A stretch of DNA of 64,000 bases, from NCBI RefSeq assembly GCF_000307775.2, contig NZ_KK020676.1, positions 2,628,341-2,692,340 on the forward strand. Reading direction: 5' to 3'. The notes under the pieces were generated by a model. The model had not been told where the DNA came from. It was given only the letters and a program-made list of their open reading frames with translations, and searched no databases. How positions within the stretch are numbered: the stretch's first letter is position 1; each line of letters starts with the position of its first letter. Of the stretch, positions 36,928 through 54,038 are shown piece after piece. Both the position numbers and the translations under genes were made by a program. Origin of the DNA: Stutzerimonas stutzeri KOS6. Lineage in GTDB: Bacteria > Pseudomonadota > Gammaproteobacteria > Pseudomonadales > Pseudomonadaceae.

Positions 36928-39531
36928 TCAGCGCTTGTCCTCGACCTTCCACTTGCCGCCGTCGTAGAAAGCCTTCCATCCGGTCGGCTTGCCGTCCACT
37001 TCGGTCTGCACGTACTGCTCCTTGGTCTTGCGACTGAAGCGGATGACTGCGAAGCGGCCTTCCGGATCCTTTTGCGGCGCCTCGAGCAGGAAGTGGTACT
37101 TGGGATCGATCTCGTCCTTGTGCGGGATCAGCTCGCGCACCAGCGGGGCACGGGTTTCACGATTCTTCGGAAACTGACTGGCGGCGAGGAACAAGCCGGA
37201 AGCACCATCGCGCAGGACGTAGGTGTCATCGACCTTCTCGCACTTGAGCTCCGGCATCTTCACCGCGTCCATCTTCGGCGGGGCCGGCTCGCCATTCTTC
37301 AGCAGCTTGCGCGTGTTCTTGCACTCGGCATTGGTGCAACCGAAGAACTTGCCGAAGCGGCCGGTCTTGAGCTGCATCTCGCTGCCGCACTTGTCGCACT
37401 CCAGGCTCGGACCTTCGTAGCCCTTGATGCGGTACTGGCCTTGCTCGATCTCGTAGCCGGAGCAATCCGGATTGTTGCCGCAGATATGCAGCTTGTGCGT
37501 CTCGTCGAGCAGGTAAGCGTCCATTGCGGTACTGCAGATCGGGCAGCGATGCTTGCCCAGCAGCACGCGGGACTCGGACTCCCCCTCGTCATCGGCGGCG
37601 ATTTCGTCACCGGGAATCAGGTTGACCGTGGACTTGCAGCGCTCCTTCGGTGGCAGGCTGTAGCCGGAGCAGCCGAGGAATACGCCGGTCGAGGCGGTGC
37701 GGATCATCATCGGCCGCCCGCAGACCTTGCATGGGATATCGGTCAGGGTCGGCTGGTTGGCGCGCATGCCGTTCTCGCTGGCTTCGGCGACCTCGAGCTT
37801 CTTGCGGAAATCACCGTAGAACTCGTCCAGCACGTGTTTCCAGTCACGTTCGCCCTGGGCGACGTCGTCCAGGTGCTCTTCCATGCCGGCGGTGAAGCCG
37901 TAGTCCATCAGGTTGTTGAAGCTCTCGGACAGGCGCTCGGTAACGATGTCGCCCATCTTCTCCGAATAGAAGCGGCGGTTGTGCAGCGAGACGTAGCCGC
38001 GGTCCTGGATGGTCGAAATGATTGCCGCGTAGGTGGAAGGCCGGCCGATACCGCGCTTCTCCATCTCCTTGACCAGGCTGGCTTCGGAGTAACGCGCCGG
38101 CGGCTTGGTGAAGTGCTGGCTCGGGTCGAGCTTGAGCAGCTTCATGTCGTCGCCCTTGTTCATCTCAGGCAACACATCATCCTCACCGGCCTTGCTCTGC
38201 TGCGGCATGACCCTGGTGTAACCGTCGAACTTGAGGATGCGGCCCTTGGCGCGCAGCTCGAAATTACCGGCAGCTACCGTAACGCTGGTGGACAGGTACT
38301 GTGCCGGCGGCATCTGGCAGGCGACGAACTGGCGCCAGATCAGCTCGTACAGGCGCTCGGCGTCACGCTCCATGCCGGACAGCTGGTTGGGCCGCAGGTT
38401 GACGTCCGACGGGCGAATCGCCTCGTGCGCTTCCTGGGCGCCCTCCTTGCTCGAATAGACGTTCGCCTTCTCCGGCAGGTACTTGTCACCGAACTCGTTC
38501 TCGATGAAGCCGCGGACCATCCCGATCGCATCGGCCGAGAGGTTGGTCGAATCGGTACGCATGTAGGTGATGTAGCCTGCTTCGTATAAGCGCTGGGCCA
38601 TCATCATGGTCTTCTTCACGCCGAAACCGAGGCGATTGCTCGCGGCCTGCTGCAGGGTCGAGGTGATGAAGGGGGCCGAGGGCTTGCTGCTGGTGGGCTT
38701 GTCCTCGCGCTTGCTGACGCTGTACTGCGCGCCCTTGAGCTTCTCGAGCGCGGCACTGGCCTGCGCCTCGTTCAGAGGCTTGAAGGCCTCGCCGTTCTCA
38801 CGGGCGACCTCAAAGCGCACCTTGGCCTGCTGCGCGGTCGTCAGGTCGGCATGCACTTCCCAGTATTCTTCCGGCACGAAGGCACGGATCTCGCGCTCGC
38901 GCTCGACCACCAGCTTCACCGCTACCGATTGCACCCGGCCGGCCGAAAGGCCACGGGCGATCTTCTGCCAGAGCAGCGGCGACACCATGTAGCCGACCAC
39001 GCGATCAAGAAAGCGCCGGGCCTGCTGGGCATTGACCCGATTCAGGTCGAGCTGGCCAGGCTGGGCGAAGGCTTCCTGAATCGCCTTCTTGGTGATTTCG
39101 TTGAACACCACGCGTTTGTAGCGACCGTCATCGCCACCGATGGACTCGCGCAGGTGCCAGGCGATGGCCTCCCCCTCTCTATCCAAGTCGGTTGCGAGAT
39201 AGATGGTGTCGGCTTCCTTGGCCAGGCGCCGCAATTCCTCGATCACCTTCTCCTTGCCCGGTAGGATCTCGTACTTGGCCTTCCAGCCGTGCTCCGGATC
39301 GACACCCATGCGCGCGACGAGCTGACGCTTGGCTTTTTCCTTCGGCGACAGCACAGGCGCCTCGGCAGCGGCAGCCTTGCCGCGCTTGACAGGCTCCTTG
39401 CTGGCCGAGCCGCTGGTGGGAAGGTCGCGGATATGGCCGATACTCGACTTCACCACGTACTGGTTGCCCAAATACTTGTTGATGGTCTTGGCCTTGGCCG
39501 GTGATTCCACGATGACCAGCGATTTACCCAT
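36928..39531 (-). CDS. topA: DNA topoisomerase I
   Basis: 867 residues, relaxes negative supercoils behind polymerase. TOPRIM start [22 protein letters not shown], catalytic Tyr323 in [10 protein letters not shown] (E. coli Tyr319), and three C-terminal zinc ribbons: [11 protein letters not shown] ... [14 protein letters not shown] ... NPDCSG and [11 protein letters not shown] ... AECKN. C-terminal tail ends in a lysine-rich DNA-binding segment. ATG 39531 begins the TOPRIM strand; the longer reading upstream is unconserved. Between psrA-lexA and fadAB as in other Pseudomonas (PA3011). Confidence 0.97.
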   Translation of the reverse strand: MGKSLVIVESPAKAKTINKYLGNQYVVKSSIGHIRDLPTSGSASKEPVKRGKAAAAEAPVLSPKEKAKRQLVARMGVDPEHGWKAKYEILPGKEKVIEELRRLAKEADTIYLATDLDREGEAIAWHLRESIGGDDGRYKRVVFNEITKKAIQEAFAQPGQLDLNRVNAQQARRFLDRVVGYMVSPLLWQKIARGLSAGRVQSVAVKLVVEREREIRAFVPEEYWEVHADLTTAQQAKVRFEVARENGEAFKPLNEAQASAALEKLKGAQYSVSKREDKPTSSKPSAPFITSTLQQAASNRLGFGVKKTMMMAQRLYEAGYITYMRTDSTNLSADAIGMVRGFIENEFGDKYLPEKANVYSSKEGAQEAHEAIRPSDVNLRPNQLSGMERDAERLYELIWRQFVACQMPPAQYLSTSVTVAAGNFELRAKGRILKFDGYTRVMPQQSKAGEDDVLPEMNKGDDMKLLKLDPSQHFTKPPARYSEASLVKEMEKRGIGRPSTYAAIISTIQDRGYVSLHNRRFYSEKMGDIVTERLSESFNNLMDYGFTAGMEEHLDDVAQGERDWKHVLDEFYGDFRKKLEVAEASENGMRANQPTLTDIPCKVCGRPMMIRTASTGVFLGCSGYSLPPKERCKSTVNLIPGDEIAADDEGESESRVLLGKHRCPICSTAMDAYLLDETHKLHICGNNPDCSGYEIEQGQYRIKGYEGPSLECDKCGSEMQLKTGRFGKFFGCTNAECKNTRKLLKNGEPAPPKMDAVKMPELKCEKVDDTYVLRDGASGLFLAASQFPKNRETRAPLVRELIPHKDEIDPKYHFLLEAPQKDPEGRFAVIRFSRKTKEQYVQTEVDGKPTGWKAFYDGGKWKVEDKR

Positions 39532-39811
39532 GGAGAGGAGAGTTCCTGAATCGAGAGGTGAACAGAGGCGGCGCCTCCGGCAGTATGAATACCCGTGCCA
39601 ACGATAGTCGGCATCAGCGAGCGTTCGTGTGCATTTTTGCGTGCGAAATGAACAAGCAGGCCAACTGCCCTGCTCGACATCCCGCCGCGATCGAAGCACC
39701 GGCTCGATGCCGTGAACCGAACGCTGAGGTTTGGCTCTGCCTGAAAAGCACCGCTATATATAGTGGCGATGGACGTGAGGTCAAGCGCGAGGCAAACGGC
39801 TGGACATCAGT

Positions 39812-40045
39812 TCAACCGGCAAAAAGGCTCGGCTCGGCTTCGATCAGAGCGAACCGCGGAACGGTTTCACCGTTGACCTCGACGGTTTCGGTGAACATCG
39901 ACAACGGGCGGACCCACAGGCCACGCTCGCCGTACAGCGACTGATAGAACACCATCCATTCCTCGGTTTCCGAATGGCGCGCCACGGCGAATACACGGTA
40001 TTCCGGGCCCTTGTAGTGGCGATAACGCCCTGGTTCCAATTGCAT
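39812..40045 (-). CDS. DUF1653-family protein
   Basis: 77 residues: LEPGRYRHYKGPEYRVFAVARHSETEEWMVFYQSLYGERGLWVRPLSMFTETV. This is the whole DUF1653 fold (small beta-rich unit) seen alone or beside tRNA/DNA enzymes. Function unknown. ATG 40045 begins at the conserved MQLEPG; a longer reading starts in the fadA terminator and is not credible. Confidence 0.85.
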   Translation of the reverse strand: MQLEPGRYRHYKGPEYRVFAVARHSETEEWMVFYQSLYGERGLWVRPLSMFTETVEVNGETVPRFALIEAEPSLFAG

Positions 40046-40073
40046 GCCTACCTCTGCTCCACAAGCCGGCTGC

Positions 40074-40105
40074 CAAAAAAAGAAAACCGGGGCACCAGGC
40101 CCCGG
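40074..40105 (-). terminator. Rho-independent terminator of fadBA
   Basis: CCGGGGC, loop ACCAG, GCCCCGG with an A-tract on the plus-strand 5' side, so the minus-strand transcript ends GCCCCGGTTTTCTTTTTTT-like. It lies 84 bases beyond fadA. Confidence 0.88.
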
Positions 40106-40188
40106 CTTCCATGCGCAGGCTGACAATCGGTCTTCCGCGAAATGGCGGAAATGGCTGTCAGCCTAGCGCAGTCATCTGCATCTGTCTT

Positions 40189-43560
<3,372 letters not shown>

Positions 43561-43655
43561 TTACGTGTCTCACGTCTTCGGCCCTGACTCGGCCGCGCCT
43601 TGCGGCGAACGACACCCACCGACACGATAATCCGGGTGACCGGCATCTGCTCTGG

Positions 43656-43682
43656 CAAACGCTCGATTCATACGCCCGTTTG
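43656..43682. promoter_or_regulatory. Degenerate tandem PsrA-type operator upstream of fadB
   Basis: CAAACGCTCGATTC (43656-43669) and CATACGCCCGTTTG (43669-43682) each match the PsrA consensus with one mismatch and share one base, repeating the exact 27-base geometry of the psrA operator. PsrA is known to repress fadBA in Pseudomonas. Binding here is predicted from sequence. Confidence 0.6.
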
Positions 43683-43969
43683 ATTTGGGTCGGCACACCT
43701 TCGGGGAAAAGCGCCGCGTTGTCAATCGGCTCTCTCACCGAACCGCAAGCGGCCTGTACGAGGATATTTCGCGACCAGCCGGTCATCATCGATAACGCCG
43801 ATTCGCCCGCATTCACTGCACCGATGATGACAACGCCGGGGCGACCCACGACAGAAACCGCAGCGCACCAACTCGGTCAATCCTAGACGTAGCCGAGCAG
43901 GTACACTGCCGCCTCTCGCTGCACTCGAGCCCATCGCCACGGGCCACCGAACCGAATCCGGAGTACTGC

Positions 43970-46003
43970 ATGTCCAAAGCCCCCATCGCCCACGCCGAAA
44001 CCGGCACCGATCCCTATCGCTGGCTGGAAAAGCGGGATGCCGAAGACGTACTGGCCTACCTGAAGGCAGAAAACGCTTACCTCGAAGAACAGCTCGCCGA
44101 GCAGGCCGGGCTGCGCGAAACGCTGTTCCAGGAAATCAAGGGCCGCATCCGCGAAACCGATCTTTCCCTGCCGTCGCCCTGGGGGCCGTGGCTGTATTAC
44201 CAGCGCACCACGGCTGGCGACGAATACCCGCGGCACTATCGCTGCCCGCGCCCGGTCGATGGCTCGCTCAGCGTTGACGAGAACGCCGAACAGCTGCTGC
44301 TCGACCCCAACGAGCTGGCCGGCGGCGGTTTCCTTTCGCTCGGTGCCTTCAGCGTCAGCCAGGATCACGCCAAGCTGGCCTACAGCCTCGATCGCGAAGG
44401 CGACGAGATCTACCGGCTGTTCGTCAAGGATCTCGTCAGCGGCGACGTGACCGCCCTGCCCTTCGACGATTGCGACGGCAGCATGACCTGGGGCAACGAC
44501 AGCCAGACGCTGTTCTACGGCGAGCTGGACGATACCCACCGCCCGCACAAGATTTACCGTCATCGCCTGGGAGAAGCCGCCAGCAGCGAGGTTTATCACG
44601 ACCCGGACGGGCGCTTCTTCGTGCATTGTTACCGCGCCAGTTCCGAGCGCCAGCTGGTCATCCTCTCCCACAGCAAGACCACCAGCGAAGCCTGGGCGCT
44701 GTCGGCGGACGAGCCGGAAGGGCAATGGACGTGCCTGGCGCCACGCCAGGAGGACCACGAGTACTTTCCCGATCACGGCCTTCACGAAGGTCAGTGGAGC
44801 TGGCTGATCCGCAGCAACCAGGCGGGCATCAACTTCGCCCTCTATCACGCCAGCGAGGCGCAGCCCGAGCGGGAGCACTGGCAGGAACTGGTCGCGCATG
44901 ACGACGCGGTGATGCTCGAGGACGTCAGCCTCAACGCCGAGGCGATCACCCTGACCCTGCGCGAAGGCGGCCTGCCGGTGATCGAGGTGCGGCCGCAGGG
45001 CGTGCAGCCCTATCGCCTTCAGCTGCCCGATGCAGCCTACAGCCTGCACGTACAGGATTCGCTGGAATTCACCAGCACGGTGATCCGCCTGCGCTATGAG
45101 GCGCTCAACCGCCCGGCGCAAGTCCGTCAGCTGACGCTGGCCGACGGCACCCAGGCAGTGCTCAAGGAAACTCCGGTGGAAGGCCCCTTCGATGCGGACG
45201 CCTATGAAAGTCGACGCATCTGGGCGACCGCCCAGGACGGCACGCAGATCCCCATCAGCCTGGTCGGCCGCCGCGACAGCTTCGGTAAGCCGGCTCCGCT
45301 CTATCTCTATGGTTACGGCGCCTATGGGCACAGCCTCGATCCGTGGTTCTCGCATGCGCGCCTGTCGCTGCTCGACCGCGGTTTCGTCTTCGCCATCGCC
45401 CATGTGCGTGGTGGCGGCGATCTCGGAGAAGCCTGGTATCGCGCCGGCAAGCTGGAACACAAGCCGAACACCTTCAGCGACTTCATCGCCAGCGCCGAAC
45501 AGTTGTTGGCCGACGGCTACACCACCTCTGCGCGCCTGGCCATCAGCGGTGGCAGTGCCGGCGGCCTGCTGATCGGCGCGGTGCTGAACATGCGTCCGGA
45601 GCTGTTCGGCGCAGCCATCGCCGAGGTGCCCTTCGTCGATGTGCTCAACACCATGCTCAACGCCGACCTGCCGCTGACCGTGACCGAGTACGACGAATGG
45701 GGCGATCCGAATCAGCCGGAGGTGCACGAACGCATCCGCGCCTACGCGCCGTACGAGAACGTCCGCGCCCAGGCCTATCCGCCGTTGCTTGCCGTGGCCG
45801 GCTACAACGACAGCCGCGTGCAGTACTGGGAGGCGGCCAAGTGGGTCGCCAAGCTGCGCGCCACCCGCACCGACGACAACCTGCTGTTGCTCAAGACCGA
45901 GTTCGGCGCCGGCCACGGTGGCATGAGCGGTCGCTACCAGGCGCTCAAGGACGTCGCGCTGGAGTACTCTTTCGTGCTCAAGGTATTCGGCATGGCCGGA
46001 TAG
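43970..46003 (+). CDS. ptrB: Oligopeptidase B (S9A family)
   Basis: 677 residues. N-terminal seven-blade propeller (IAHAETGTDPYRWLEKRDAEDVL), C-terminal alpha/beta hydrolase with nucleophile in AISGGSAGGLL and a His loop near EFGAGHGGMSGRYQ. The acidic patch and length fit oligopeptidase B, which cuts basic residues in short peptides. Cytoplasmic, no signal peptide. Divergent from fadB across a 439-base gap. Confidence 0.9.
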   Translation: MSKAPIAHAETGTDPYRWLEKRDAEDVLAYLKAENAYLEEQLAEQAGLRETLFQEIKGRIRETDLSLPSPWGPWLYYQRTTAGDEYPRHYRCPRPVDGSLSVDENAEQLLLDPNELAGGGFLSLGAFSVSQDHAKLAYSLDREGDEIYRLFVKDLVSGDVTALPFDDCDGSMTWGNDSQTLFYGELDDTHRPHKIYRHRLGEAASSEVYHDPDGRFFVHCYRASSERQLVILSHSKTTSEAWALSADEPEGQWTCLAPRQEDHEYFPDHGLHEGQWSWLIRSNQAGINFALYHASEAQPEREHWQELVAHDDAVMLEDVSLNAEAITLTLREGGLPVIEVRPQGVQPYRLQLPDAAYSLHVQDSLEFTSTVIRLRYEALNRPAQVRQLTLADGTQAVLKETPVEGPFDADAYESRRIWATAQDGTQIPISLVGRRDSFGKPAPLYLYGYGAYGHSLDPWFSHARLSLLDRGFVFAIAHVRGGGDLGEAWYRAGKLEHKPNTFSDFIASAEQLLADGYTTSARLAISGGSAGGLLIGAVLNMRPELFGAAIAEVPFVDVLNTMLNADLPLTVTEYDEWGDPNQPEVHERIRAYAPYENVRAQAYPPLLAVAGYNDSRVQYWEAAKWVAKLRATRTDDNLLLLKTEFGAGHGGMSGRYQALKDVALEYSFVLKVFGMAG

Positions 46004-46118
46004 CGTCGGGGCACAGCGCCGAGGCCCAACACCGCGCCACGCAAAAGCCGGCCGCGACGCCCAGCCGGGCCGAGGCCGTTGCCCGCAACCACGCCCGTTG
46101 AGCTCCCATCATTGAACC

Positions 46119-46167
46119 TCGGCAGCCCCGTCCAACCCGGCGGGAGGTATTCGTGCGGGGCTGCCGA
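46119..46167 (+). promoter_or_regulatory. Long inverted repeat upstream of the YgaP-TM-like gene
   Basis: A perfect 12-bp stem (TCGGCAGCCCCG / CGGGGCTGCCGA) with a 25-base loop containing GGCGGGAGG, 70 bases before the start at 46237. It could be an operator or a leader structure; the role is unknown. Confidence 0.4.
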
Positions 46168-46236
46168 CCTACGGCAGCGAACGAGCGGCCACGGCGAGAG
46201 TCAGTCATTGGGAATGTCCTTGTCGGAGTCCAAGCA

Positions 46237-46599
46237 ATGAACCGCACCTCTTCCAACCCATCCGCACAGAACGTCCACGGCTGGGAGCGCGCCGCCTCCC
46301 TCGCCGGGGGCCTGTATTTTCTCGCCAAGGGCCTTCGCCGTGGCGGCCTGGGCGGGCTGCTGCAGCTAGGCATCGGCGGCATGGCGCTGGCCCGCGGCGC
46401 GACCGGCCATTGCGAAGCCAAACGCGTACTCAACGAAATCAACGAACAGGCCGGCATGGCCGAAGGCCGCTCGCAGCAGATGCCCTTCGAGCGTTCCGAC
46501 GCCGAACAGCAGCAGCTGAACGCCAATGCCCAGGCTGCGACCGGCAGCGCGACCGTGCTCGGCAGCGACACGCTGAAGACGCCGCCGGCCGGGGTCTGA
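46237..46599 (+). CDS. YgaP-TM/DUF2892-like inner membrane protein
   Basis: 120 residues. GWERAASLAGGLYFLAKGLRRGGLGGLLQLGIGGMALARGATGHC is the YgaP-type transmembrane domain (residues about 15-60), often found before a cyclase/dehydrase domain; here the rest is a Gln- and Ala-rich tail. Function unknown. GGAG precedes ATG 46237; a longer reading to 46153 overlaps an inverted repeat. Confidence 0.72.
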   Translation: MNRTSSNPSAQNVHGWERAASLAGGLYFLAKGLRRGGLGGLLQLGIGGMALARGATGHCEAKRVLNEINEQAGMAEGRSQQMPFERSDAEQQQLNANAQAATGSATVLGSDTLKTPPAGV

Positions 46600-46711
46600 A
46601 ACTGCGGCGCGCTTTGGCCCGGGCCTCCAAGAGCAGCCAGCCGCCGCAGGCGCAACACCGCGCCGACGCGTCTTGCTCGGCCAGGCAAACGCTATTGCCC
46701 GACGCCGCCCC

Positions 46712-48667
<1,956 letters not shown>

Positions 48668-48916
48668 GGCAGTCACCTCGGGTTGTCTGGTTTGTTCGGT
48701 CGCAGCCTTGTCACGCAGGCGAACCCTTACCACCCGATCGATCCGCGTTTTCCATGCGGGTCGCCAACCACGCGCCTGTCCGACCTCTGCTCCAGCCGAT
48801 GCCGAATACCGCAGCAGCCGCCAGCCGGCGGCCCTCATCCAAGCATAGACATTCGGCAGCGGCTATTTGCCCGCGACCGCTGTCTCAATTCGTAACCGCG
48901 CACGCCAGGAACCCTC

Positions 48917-50242
48917 ATGTCAGCCGCCAGCAACACCCTGTTCCGCCAGCTCAAGCGGATTCCTCAGAGCATCGCGTTCTATCCAACCGTGATTCCGGCC
49001 GGCTATCTGCTGCTCGGCGTGCTGGTATTGCTGTTCGAGACAAGCGAGCTGGCCGACTCCCTGCGTGGCCGACTGCCGGCAGGCCTGACCGAGGCGGACA
49101 ATGCCAGGGAGATTCTCGGCACACTGATCACGAGCATCATTTCCCTGACCGTATTCAGCTTCTCGATGGTGATGGTGGTACTCAACGGCGCAGCAGCGCG
49201 ACTGTCGCCGCGGGTGCTGCCGGGCCTGATCAGCGACATGCGCAACCGGCTCATCCTGGGCAACTACCTGGGCTGCGTGCTGTTCTTCCTGTTGCTGATC
49301 GCCTACATCAACAAAGACCAACCACAGAGCCTGCCGGCCTTTGGTGTGCTGCTGGCGCTGCTCATGGGCCTGGGCTGCATGGCCTTGTTCGTCGTATTCA
49401 TCCGCTCCATCTCGCAGTCGATCCAGGTGGACTGGATCATCGATCAGCTGTACCTCAGTGCCTGCAGCAATCTCGCGCAGCGGCGCGAGCGGCTGGGCAC
49501 CATCACCGAGACACCGGACGACCGGCACTGGCATTGCATCGAGGCGCGCAAACCGGGCTATCTGCGCGAGGTCAATGAGAAGCGCCTGAGCGAACTGCTG
49601 GCACCCGACGACCTGCAAGCCGTGCTGCAGGTAGAGCCTGGTTTCTTTCTGGTCGAGGGCCACCCGCTGCTGAGGGTCAGCGCCAAGCTGGACCCGCACC
49701 GGACGCGTCAGGTGCTGGACTGCTTTGACTTTCATGACGAGGAATTTGCCGGTGCCAATGTCTCCTACGGCATGCGTCAAATGACCGAAATCGCAGTGAA
49801 GGCCATCAGCCCGTCCATCAACGATCCGGGCACCGCGGTGCGTACGATCAATCTGCACGGCGTGCTGCTGGGCCGGCTCGGCGGGCTGCCGTCACTGGAT
49901 GTGGGCTGCATCGATCGGGGCAAGCCCAGGCTGTTTTGCCCGCAACTGAGCCCGCAACGGCTGCTCATGTTGATCCTCGGGCCGATCCGCACCTATGGCA
50001 GCCACGATCCGCAGATCGTCATGGCGCTCATGCAATGCCTGAAGAATGCAATGCATGGCGTCGTTTCGGCTGAGCAACTGGAGGCATATGCAGACGAGCT
50101 GAAAGCCCTGCGCGCCGCTGCGCACGCCAATTTGCCGAACGAGCGGGACCGCCAGGCGGTGAACACCGTACTGGCCCGTATCAACGAACTGGACCGTGGC
50201 CTGCCGGCGCTGGCGATGCTGCCGATACCTGCCCAGACCTGA
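48917..50242 (+). CDS. DUF2254 membrane protein
   Basis: 441 residues. About four hydrophobic segments in the N-terminal half (PTVIPAGYLLLGVLVLLFE, LTVFSFSMVMVVLNG, LILGNYLGCVLFFLLLIAYI, ALLMGLGCMALFVVFI), then a soluble C-terminal half with VSYGMRQMTEIAVKAISPSINDPGTA, the core of the DUF2254 family. Predicted inner membrane; function unknown. Divergent from acs, ends 11 bases before the terminator of the opposite dctP gene. Confidence 0.88.
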   Translation: MSAASNTLFRQLKRIPQSIAFYPTVIPAGYLLLGVLVLLFETSELADSLRGRLPAGLTEADNAREILGTLITSIISLTVFSFSMVMVVLNGAAARLSPRVLPGLISDMRNRLILGNYLGCVLFFLLLIAYINKDQPQSLPAFGVLLALLMGLGCMALFVVFIRSISQSIQVDWIIDQLYLSACSNLAQRRERLGTITETPDDRHWHCIEARKPGYLREVNEKRLSELLAPDDLQAVLQVEPGFFLVEGHPLLRVSAKLDPHRTRQVLDCFDFHDEEFAGANVSYGMRQMTEIAVKAISPSINDPGTAVRTINLHGVLLGRLGGLPSLDVGCIDRGKPRLFCPQLSPQRLLMLILGPIRTYGSHDPQIVMALMQCLKNAMHGVVSAEQLEAYADELKALRAAAHANLPNERDRQAVNTVLARINELDRGLPALAMLPIPAQT

Positions 50243-50252
50243 AATACGAGAC

Positions 50253-50279
50253 AAAAAAAGAGCGGCCCCAGGGCCGCTC
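50253..50279 (-). terminator. Rho-independent terminator of the dctP gene at 50401
   Basis: GAGCGGCCC, loop CA, GGGCCGCTC with an A-run to the left, so the minus-strand transcript ends in a U-tract. It also stands 11 bases after the plus-strand DUF2254 stop and might serve both. Confidence 0.9.
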
Positions 50280-50400
50280 GGTCAACCATTCGGTTGGAAA
50301 ACACTTGTCCGATCACGCAGATAGACATTGCCATTCTGGGCGGCAGGGCCGGTGACCGAAACTGCACATTGGTCTAACAGACCCGCGTCGAATTTTGCCG

Positions 50401-52447
<2,047 letters not shown>

Positions 52448-52526
52448 TGTGGAGTTCCTTCGTATTCGCAGGAGACGAAGCATGCACCGATCGGCTCCCG
52501 TTATTCAAAGCCTCGCTAAGCCTGTG

Positions 52527-52564
52527 CTTCGCAGATCGCGAAGTCGGCCTTGGCCAACGGCCAA
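52527..52564. promoter_or_regulatory. Palindromic LysR-type operator candidates
   Basis: CTTCGCAGATCGCGAAG (52527-52543), a perfect six-base inverted repeat with T-N11-A spacing, and TTGGCCAACGGCCAA (52550-52564), a second perfect palindrome. Both lie in the divergent gap between the LysR gene and the CoA-transferase. Confidence 0.45.
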
Positions 52565-52626
52565 TTGTCCGGTGCCGGCTCCTCGGTCATGCTCTGCGCC
52601 ATGAATCAATCGGCACAGGTGTCGTG

Positions 52627-53829
52627 ATGAGCGAACAGACAGACAAGAGCCTGCCGCTGCAGGGCCTCAGGGTAATCGAGATGGGCCAGCTGATCGCCGG
52701 TCCCTTTGCCAGCAAGCTGCTCGGCGAATTCGGCGCCGACATCATCAAGATCGAGCCGCCACGGGTTGGCGATCCACTGCGCAAGTGGCGCAAGCTCAAG
52801 GACGGCACCTCGCTCTGGTGGCATGTGCAGTCGCGCAACAAGCGCTCGGTGACGCTGGATCTCAAGGCGGCCGAAGGTCAGGCCATCGTCCGTCAACTGG
52901 TCGCCGAAGCCGACATCCTGATCGAGAACTTCCGCCCCGGCACGCTGGAGGAATGGGGCCTGGGCTGGGACGAACTGTCGAAGCTCAACCCGCGCCTGAT
53001 CATGCTGCGCATCTCCGGCTACGGGCAGACCGGCCCCTACCGCGACCTGCCGGGCTTCGGCGTGATCGGCGAAGCCATGGGTGGCCTGCGCCATCTCTCC
53101 GGTTATCCGGGGCAGCCGCCGGTGCGCGTGGGTGTCAGTATCGGCGACTCGCTGTCATCGCTGTATGGCGTGATCGGCGTGCTACTGGCACTGCAGGAGC
53201 GCAACCGCAGCGACCAGGGGCAGGAAATCGACGTGGCCCTGTACGAATCGGTGTTCGCCATGATGGAAAGCCTGGTGCCCGAGTACGACGCCTTCGGCTA
53301 CGTTCGCGAGCCCGCCGGCAGCGCGCTGCCCGGCATAACCCCATCCAATTCCTATCTGTGCAGGGACGGCGCCTACGTACTGATCGCCGGCAACGGCGAC
53401 AGCATCTACAAGCGCCTGATGACCCTGATGGGTCGCCAGGACCTGGCCGATGACCCGCGTTTCGCGCACAACGACGGACGCGCCCAGCATGCCGAGCTGA
53501 TCGATGCGGCCATTGGCGAATGGACCGCGCAGCACAGCCGTGACGAAGTGATCGGGGCCCTCAAGAGTGCCCGCGTACCGGCCGGCTATCCGTATACCGC
53601 CGCCGACATCGTCAAGGACCCGCACTACCTGGCGCGGCAGATGATCGAGCAGGTCGAGACCTTCGCCGGCCCGCTCAGGGTACCGGGCGTGCTGCCCAAG
53701 CTGTCGCGCACGCCAGGACGCATCGGCCACGGCGGCCCACAGCTGGGCGAGCACACCGACGACGTGCTGGCTGGCCTTGGCCTCACCGACGCACAACGCC
53801 AGGGCCTGCGCGAGCGCGGGATCATCTGA
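52627..53829 (+). CDS. CaiB/BaiF family III CoA-transferase
   Basis: 400 residues of the interlocked-dimer CoA-transferase family: LRVIEMGQLIAGPFASKLLGEFGADIIKIEPP, ISGYGQTGPYRDLPGF, and the probable catalytic Asp174 in SIGDSLSSLYG. Moves CoA from a donor (often succinyl-CoA) to a carboxylic acid. The adjacent HMG-CoA lyase homologue suggests the acceptor is 3-hydroxy-3-methylglutarate or citramalate-like (inference). ATG 52627 gives the usual start. Confidence 0.88.
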   Translation: MSEQTDKSLPLQGLRVIEMGQLIAGPFASKLLGEFGADIIKIEPPRVGDPLRKWRKLKDGTSLWWHVQSRNKRSVTLDLKAAEGQAIVRQLVAEADILIENFRPGTLEEWGLGWDELSKLNPRLIMLRISGYGQTGPYRDLPGFGVIGEAMGGLRHLSGYPGQPPVRVGVSIGDSLSSLYGVIGVLLALQERNRSDQGQEIDVALYESVFAMMESLVPEYDAFGYVREPAGSALPGITPSNSYLCRDGAYVLIAGNGDSIYKRLMTLMGRQDLADDPRFAHNDGRAQHAELIDAAIGEWTAQHSRDEVIGALKSARVPAGYPYTAADIVKDPHYLARQMIEQVETFAGPLRVPGVLPKLSRTPGRIGHGGPQLGEHTDDVLAGLGLTDAQRQGLRERGII

Positions 53830-53836
53830 ACCGCCG

Positions 53837-53907
53837 CGTAGGGTGGATGACGTTTTTTTTATCCACCCCCCGTAACGGTGGATGGGTGGAGCGTCATCCA
53901 CCCTACG
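53837..53907. repeat. Intergenic palindromic repeat, GTAGGGTGGAT type, copy 1
   Basis: Outer arms CGTAGGGTGGATGACG and CGTCATCCACCCTACG are perfectly inverted; inner part holds further GGTGG/CCACC arms. It starts eight bases after the CoA-transferase stop. Confidence 0.88.
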
Positions 53908-53937
53908 AACTACAGGCCACAAGCTTCGAGCCAACAA

Positions 53938-54013
53938 CGTAGGGTGGATGACGCTTTTTTCATCCACCATGACTTGCCGAAACGGTGGATGGATGGAGCG
54001 TCATCCACCCTAC
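53938..54013. repeat. Intergenic palindromic repeat, GTAGGGTGGAT type, copy 2
   Basis: Same arms (GTAGGGTGGATGACGC and GCGTCATCCACCCTAC) with a TTTTTT inner stretch. It ends 25 bases before the lyase start, so it will be in that mRNA leader. Confidence 0.88.
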
Positions 54014-54038
54014 CGCCCATAACCGACAGGATTCACCG

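Noticed and set aside
36889-38589. Long plus-strand frame opposite topA
   Set aside because: Antisense artefact of GC-rich codons; topA on the minus strand is unmistakable.
43680-43886. 68-residue plus-strand reading frame between fadB and ptrB
   Set aside because: Starts inside the PsrA-like site and has no ribosome site or family resemblance; ordinary promoter gap.
53837-54013. Two neighbouring repeats as a CRISPR array
   Set aside because: They are palindromic, only two copies here, with no unique spacers of constant length and no cas genes.
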